64,000 bases of DNA from positions 57,634 through 121,633 of the forward strand of contig FQWG01000017.1 of the NCBI GenBank assembly GCA_900129595.1. The letters are read 5' to 3'. The notes under the pieces were generated by a model, which ran no database searches, had not been told where the DNA came from, and worked only from the letters and a program-made list of their open reading frames with translations. This DNA comes from Flavobacterium frigidimaris. Its GTDB lineage: Bacteria > Bacteroidota > Bacteroidia > Flavobacteriales > Flavobacteriaceae. Made by a program: the position numbers and the translations under genes. Below, piece by piece: positions 60,639-64,000 of this stretch (position 1 is the first letter of the stretch; every line of letters starts with the position of its first letter).

Positions 60639-60878
60639 ATGCCAGATGCAAGAATTAAAAACGAAAAGCAATATCAAGCACTTTTAGAAATTGGGTACAG
60701 TAAAGAAAAAGCAGCCCGAATTGCCAATACGCCTGATTCAGGTGAAAAGGGCGGAAGAGCAAAACCATACGATGAATGGACAAAAGCAGAATTGTATGAA
60801 CAAGCCCGAAAGGTTGGAATCGCAGGACGCTCATATATGAGCAAAAAAAATCTGATTCATTCTCTAAGAAATAACTAA
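60639..60878 (+). CDS. Rho_N/SAP-like small nucleic-acid-binding protein (DUF7218)
   Basis: This 79-residue protein starts MPDARIKNEKQYQALLEIGYSKEKAARIANTPDS, followed by GRAKPYDEWTKAELYEQARKVGIAGRSYMSKKNLIHSLRN. The last part is the Rho N-terminal/SAP-like helix-extended-loop-helix that binds nucleic acids. In Proteobacteria, similar small proteins accompany TopIB and stress genes. It lies 127 bp before TopIB on the same strand. Confidence 0.85.
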   Translation: MPDARIKNEKQYQALLEIGYSKEKAARIANTPDSGEKGGRAKPYDEWTKAELYEQARKVGIAGRSYMSKKNLIHSLRNN

Positions 60879-60966
60879 AAGTGAACTTAATAAATATTTA
60901 AATGCCATAGACAACAAGAAGAATAGAATATATCGGAAAATAAAATCTTCTTCAATCTTCATCCAG

Positions 60967-60981
60967 ATCACTATCGGGAGT
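60967..60981. repeat. Half copy of the small palindromic element before topIB
   Basis: ATCACTATCGGGAGT at 60967-60981 keeps only the TATCGGGAG half of the CGATAGCTATCGGGAG element, 25 bp before the TopIB start. Confidence 0.5.
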
Positions 60982-61005
60982 GGCATTATAACAAACCAAA
61001 CGACC

Positions 61006-62091
61006 ATGAATGCAGCAGCAAAAACCGAAAAACTAATGAATCAATTGATCAAAACACCACATTTGGTGATTGACAAATTAGATTTAGTTTATGTAAACAA
61101 TCAAAAGTTGCCTATAGAAAGATGCGAAGGAGAGGATGGTTTTGTATATAAAAAAAACGGACGCTGCATTAAGCAAAAAAGCGAACTCAAACGCTTTAGC
61201 AGTCTGGTGCTTCCGCCGGCGTGGGTAAATGTTCAGATTTCGGATTTGCCAAACGGACATTTGCAAGCGGTGGGTTTAGACGATAAAAACCGAAAACAAT
61301 ACAGATATCATCCTAAATGGAATTTGATTCGAAATCAGACTAAATTTTATAAAATAGCAGAGTTTGGAACCAAATTGCCTTTGATCAGAAAACAAGTCGA
61401 TGAAGATCTCGAAAAGAAAGAATGGTCGAAAGAAAAAGTGGTCGCATTGGTGATTCGGCTTATGGAAGAAACGCATATCAGAATCGGGAATGAGAAATAT
61501 GCCAAAGACAATAAATCCTATGGACTTTCGACTTTGCGAAAACGCCATATCAACATCAATAAAAATACACTCCGGTTTGAATTCATCGGAAAAAAAGGAA
61601 AACAGCATACGATTACCACAAGAAATAAACAATTGGTAAAATTGGTGAGCCGTTGTGAGGAGATTCCGGGTTGGGAAGTTTTTAAGTATTATGATAAAAA
61701 CGGCGAAAGAAAAGTGCTCGACAGCCATATGGTCAACGAATATTTGCATGAAATTTCAGGAGAATATTTTAGTGCCAAAGATTTTAGGACCTGGGCGGCA
61801 TCGATTGTGTTTTTTGAAACGCTGATGGAAATAGGAACGACAACGGACGAAAAAGAAATCAAAAAGAATATTCTGTCTGCCTTTGATACCACGGCTGAAG
61901 CTTTGGGAAATACCAGGAATGTATGCCGGAATTATTACGTTCATCCCTTATTGGTTTCGACTTACGAAGACGGATCAATCGAACAGTATTTCGACAGGGC
62001 CAAAAAATGCCGAAGCAATAAGGAGCATTTTTCGCATAGCGAAATTGCCTTTTCAGAATTAATACAAAACTATCAGATCAATTTGTTGTAA
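61006..62091 (+). CDS. DNA topoisomerase IB
   Basis: This 361-residue poxvirus/eukaryote-type TopIB of bacterial form relaxes both positive and negative supercoils by a tyrosine-linked 3' cleavage. It has the N-terminal domain (LVYVNNQKLPIERCEGEDGFVYKKNGRCIKQ, SSLVLPPAWVNVQISDLPNGHLQAVGLDDKNRKQYRYHPKW) and the catalytic domain with Arg in HIRIGNEKYAKDNKSYGLSTLRKRH, Lys in LRKRH, and KDFRTW. The active-site Tyr is residue 311 in NVCRNYYVHP. Length and motifs are complete. It lies in the stress-type cluster. Confidence 0.95.
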   Translation: MNAAAKTEKLMNQLIKTPHLVIDKLDLVYVNNQKLPIERCEGEDGFVYKKNGRCIKQKSELKRFSSLVLPPAWVNVQISDLPNGHLQAVGLDDKNRKQYRYHPKWNLIRNQTKFYKIAEFGTKLPLIRKQVDEDLEKKEWSKEKVVALVIRLMEETHIRIGNEKYAKDNKSYGLSTLRKRHININKNTLRFEFIGKKGKQHTITTRNKQLVKLVSRCEEIPGWEVFKYYDKNGERKVLDSHMVNEYLHEISGEYFSAKDFRTWAASIVFFETLMEIGTTTDEKEIKKNILSAFDTTAEALGNTRNVCRNYYVHPLLVSTYEDGSIEQYFDRAKKCRSNKEHFSHSEIAFSELIQNYQINLL

Positions 62092-62200
62092 ATCAGGTTT
62101 GATCGTGCTAAGAAAATAATGTTTAGAGTTAATACATCTCTTTAAAAAGTATGAAATTTGAGTAACAAACAAAATCATTATCAACTAAAATCACAAGCTT

Positions 62201-62362
62201 ATGTTACGTTATACAGTCATTTTTATTATTCTAGCGATCATCGCCGGAATATTTGGTTTTACCGGAATTGCCGCAGGAGCAGCAAGTATCGCTAAAGTTT
62301 TATTCTTCATATTTTTAGTGTTATTTATTATATCCCTAATTACCGGAAGAAAAAGAATTTAA
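62201..62362 (+). CDS. DUF1328 small membrane protein
   Basis: This 53-residue protein (MLRYTVIFIILAIIAGIFGFT then GIAAGAASIAKVLFFIFLVLFIISLI, ending TGRKRI) has two membrane helices with GIAAGAA and IAKVLFFIF, the standard DUF1328 (YtjA) pattern. Family members are stress-linked in enteric bacteria. It lies 109 bp after TopIB. A hairpin terminator follows. Confidence 0.88.
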   Translation: MLRYTVIFIILAIIAGIFGFTGIAAGAASIAKVLFFIFLVLFIISLITGRKRI

Positions 62363-62387
62363 TACACAGTAAATAAAATAACAATTA

Positions 62388-62430
62388 AGAACGACACATA
62401 TATCCCGGTAAATGTGTCGTTTGCATTTTT
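62388..62430 (+). terminator. Terminator of the DUF1328 gene
   Basis: AACGACACAT (62390-62399) pairs perfectly with ATGTGTCGTT (62412-62421), followed by a T-rich tract. Confidence 0.75.
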
Positions 62431-62450
62431 TAAAATTAAAATAAACCATT

Positions 62451-63098
62451 ATGGGAACTAAAAGCGGTGCTTATCAGGATGTCTACATCAAAAGAGATAA
62501 TGAAATGGTGAGCTTAAAAAACGATGTAACAGATTTCTGTGAAAAATATATCAAACCTGTACATCCGAAAAATTGGGACTGGTCGACACGTGATTTCGAA
62601 AATCCTGATAACGATCCAACAATTGCCGAAGCAAGAGCAATAGGAAACGTCGTTTTTAAGGATTTAAACGACAAAAAAGAAACTGACGTTGATTTGTCTA
62701 CCATGAACAATGTTGAGTCGATTAAGGCGTATTTAAATCCAAAAAGCAAATACGAAGCTTTTAATATGGAGGAATTTGCTTTTGCTTTGAAGGTAGAACT
62801 CGAACACGGAAAAATAAAAGATGTAAATGTGACCAATAATCACCCGTTTCTAACGGCAATGATTGCTTTGGCTCACATGACAGAAAGTCTGACGTATTAC
62901 AAAAGACTGAAAGTGATGGAAGCGGAAGGGGAGATTTACGAAATCATGCGGAAAATTGATAAAGTTACCACAGGAAAAGAAGAATTACTGGAAGAACTCA
63001 TAAAAGCCGAAGAAGAACTAAAAGAAGCAAGAGCAGGATTAGCAGAACGTCTGGAAAAAATGGATGATATTCCGGTTCTGGAAATTATTGGGGATTGA
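62451..63098 (+). CDS. DUF5661 family protein
   Basis: This 215-residue soluble protein has a polar N-terminal half. The core EFAFALKVELEHGKIKDVNVTNNHPFLTAMIALAHMTESLTYYKRLKVMEAEGE matches the DUF5661 pattern (VELEHG, NVTN, ALAHxxE, YYxRL). A long acidic coiled-coil tail (about 170-205) follows. Function unknown. It is in the TopIB/DUF1328 neighbourhood, as often in Bacteroidota. A heptamer palindrome follows its stop. Confidence 0.85.
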   Translation: MGTKSGAYQDVYIKRDNEMVSLKNDVTDFCEKYIKPVHPKNWDWSTRDFENPDNDPTIAEARAIGNVVFKDLNDKKETDVDLSTMNNVESIKAYLNPKSKYEAFNMEEFAFALKVELEHGKIKDVNVTNNHPFLTAMIALAHMTESLTYYKRLKVMEAEGEIYEIMRKIDKVTTGKEELLEELIKAEEELKEARAGLAERLEKMDDIPVLEIIGD

Positions 63099-63112
63099 TT
63101 TTTTTTTTTTTG

Positions 63113-63247
63113 AGGGACAAAGGTTCAAAGGTTCAAAGGTACAGAGGTTTCTTTTAGGTTTATAGATATAAAATGACAAAGGTTCAAAGAAAGTAAACGA
63201 CAAAGTAATTAAACTTTGAACCTTTGCCACTCTGAACCTTTGTCCCT
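63113..63247. repeat. Nested heptamer palindrome between DUF5661 and the acidic protein
   Basis: The outer arms 63113-63127 and 63233-63247 (AGGGACAAAGGTTCA / TGAACCTTTGTCCCT) are 15-bp perfect. Further AAAGGTTC words on the left and GAACCTTT words on the right continue the pairing with gaps. It spans the convergent 3' ends of both genes. Confidence 0.93.
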
Positions 63248-63267
63248 AATTTTAATTTTGTCAAAAA

Positions 63268-63783
63268 TTAAAATTTCCTCGGATCATTGTCCGGATATTC
63301 CAGATCTTCTTCTTCCTGAACATCGTCTTCGATATATTCTTCTTCCTCTTCTTCTTCGTCATCGAGATCATCGAGATCGTCTTCGGTTTCATTAAAATCT
63401 TCGTCTTCTCTTTCCAGAGATGCATCAGACGGATTGTCGAGTTCGTCGTTTACGTCATCGACATTTTTGCCATTTTGATCTAATTCTTCTTCGTATAAAT
63501 CGTTACTGTCGTGTTTTAGATCGTCGTCGTCATGAAAGTCATCGCTCAGATCCTCTTCATCATCAGTAAGTTCGTCAGGATTTGGCTTGTCCGGATTGTG
63601 TCCGTTTCTTACGGTATAACCACGCTCAGCGATTTCTCTGTTGTTATCATCGCTTTCTTTCATATCATCGATATCATACAATTCTTCGTTCATAAGCGTA
63701 TTTCTGTCGGTCGTATTTGGATTCTGATTCCCAGGATTTCTATTCCCTCTAATCATGCTGTTTTTTTGATCTGTAGTATTCAT
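63268..63783 (-). CDS. Very acidic, probably disordered protein
   Basis: This 171-residue protein is dominated by Asp, Glu and Asn (NDLYEEELDQNGKNVDDVNDE, ETEDDLDDLDDEEEEEEEYIEDDVQEEEDLEYPDND). The short N-terminus (MNTTDQKNSMIRGNRNPGNQNP) is Asn-rich. It has no signal peptide or hydrophobic segment and probably no fixed fold. Similar acidic proteins occur in flavobacterial stress regions without known function. The frame is intact and codon choice varies normally (GAT/GAC, GAA/GAG mixture), so it is coding. Confidence 0.72.
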   Translation of the reverse strand: MNTTDQKNSMIRGNRNPGNQNPNTTDRNTLMNEELYDIDDMKESDDNNREIAERGYTVRNGHNPDKPNPDELTDDEEDLSDDFHDDDDLKHDSNDLYEEELDQNGKNVDDVNDELDNPSDASLEREDEDFNETEDDLDDLDDEEEEEEEYIEDDVQEEEDLEYPDNDPRKF

Positions 63784-63905
63784 GATTTCTAAATTTTAGT
63801 ATTTGTGTATTACAAATCTAATAACGAAACCAACGGATTGTATTATAGAATTATAAGTTGTAATTGTATAATTAACAGATAATTAGGTGTTTGGGTGTTA
63901 GCTCA

Positions 63906-63950
63906 AAAAAAAAGGAGCCGTCTCAAAACAAAAATTGAGACGGCTTTTTA
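63906..63950 (-). terminator. Terminator at the end of a minus-strand gene
   Basis: AGCCGTCTCAA (63916-63926) pairs perfectly with TTGAGACGGCT (63935-63945). The minus transcript ends in a U9 tract. Confidence 0.85.
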
Positions 63951-64000
63951 TTTGTTGCCCATTTTGGCTTTTAATGTTTTGATTTTAAGGGAAGGAAAAA
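63948..64000 (-). CDS. 3' end of a gene that continues beyond the window
   Basis: On the minus strand the last bases read FPSLKIKTLKAKMGNK then TAA at 63950-63948, directly before an intrinsic terminator. The basic C-terminus is consistent with a nucleic-acid-binding or ribosomal-type protein, but 16 residues are too few to name it. Confidence 0.4.
   Translation of the reverse strand, partial: FPSLKIKTLKAKMGNK

Noticed and set aside
61276..61749. 157-residue minus-strand frame inside TopIB
   Set aside because: It is antisense to a gene with complete catalytic motifs and has no features of its own.
1..64000. tRNA, rRNA, prophage, full insertion sequence or secretion system
   Set aside because: No sequence with the expected structure or protein signatures was seen on either strand.

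Overview
The window is a chromosomal segment of a Flavobacterium-like member of the Bacteroidota. The evidence is the AT-rich sequence, recurring TAnnTTTG promoter -7 elements, the absence of Shine-Dalgarno boxes, and protein families typical of the group: bacilliredoxin YtxJ, DUF6377 TPR regulators, Bacteroidota-type lipoproteins, TopIB with DUF5661 and DUF1328, and GH3/GH2 enzymes with DUF1349. I see no rRNA, tRNA, CRISPR array, full insertion sequence or prophage. Both ends cut through genes.

Layout. Positions 1-8.3 kb hold two membrane proteins, YtxJ, ClpB, a DUF808 protein, a lipoprotein and a two-gene unit (a 38-residue protein plus DUF6169). Positions 8.3-13.6 kb hold the two agmatine-to-putrescine enzymes (aguB, aguA) around ompA and a choice-of-anchor-I type gene broken by one TGA. 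Positions 14-23 kb are housekeeping metabolism (fahA, glyA, miaE, guaC, aspA) and an Omp85 barrel. A frameshifted barrel pseudogene follows, then an OmpR-type two-component system, a Usp-like protein and a bestrophin (23-28 kb). Positions 28-34 kb hold a MocR regulator divergent from an EamA transporter, a large acyl-CoA dehydrogenase and a CHMI-type tautomerase. Positions 34-47 kb are a carbohydrate-related stretch (DUF6377 regulator, GH3, DUF1349, acyltransferase, later GH2) interrupted by an arsR-nemA operon, a TlpA-like protein and small orphans. Positions 47-56 kb are regulator/efflux/detoxification modules: tetR, paaI and an EmrB-type transporter that share one operator, then AraC, two cupins, an alcohol dehydrogenase, a second AraC and a Tat-like amidohydrolase. 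Positions 56.6-63.8 kb hold DUF4142, orphan small genes, a Rho_N/SAP-like protein, topoisomerase IB, DUF1328, DUF5661 and a very acidic protein, which looks like a stress-type cluster.

The most unusual content lies between genes. Many 3' regions carry long, often nested, palindromes built from degenerate 7-bp words, with perfect arms up to 25 bp. A separate small palindrome (core CGATAGCTATCGGGA) appears inserted into arms or tips of these larger palindromes. A MITE-like element of about 160 bp with 11-bp perfect inverted ends is present twice, and a candidate structured RNA lies near 60.4 kb. These repeats also supply the last codons or the stop codon of two genes. No complete, obviously new enzyme system was found. 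The repeat architecture and the small ORF/DUF6169 unit are the best candidates for something undescribed.
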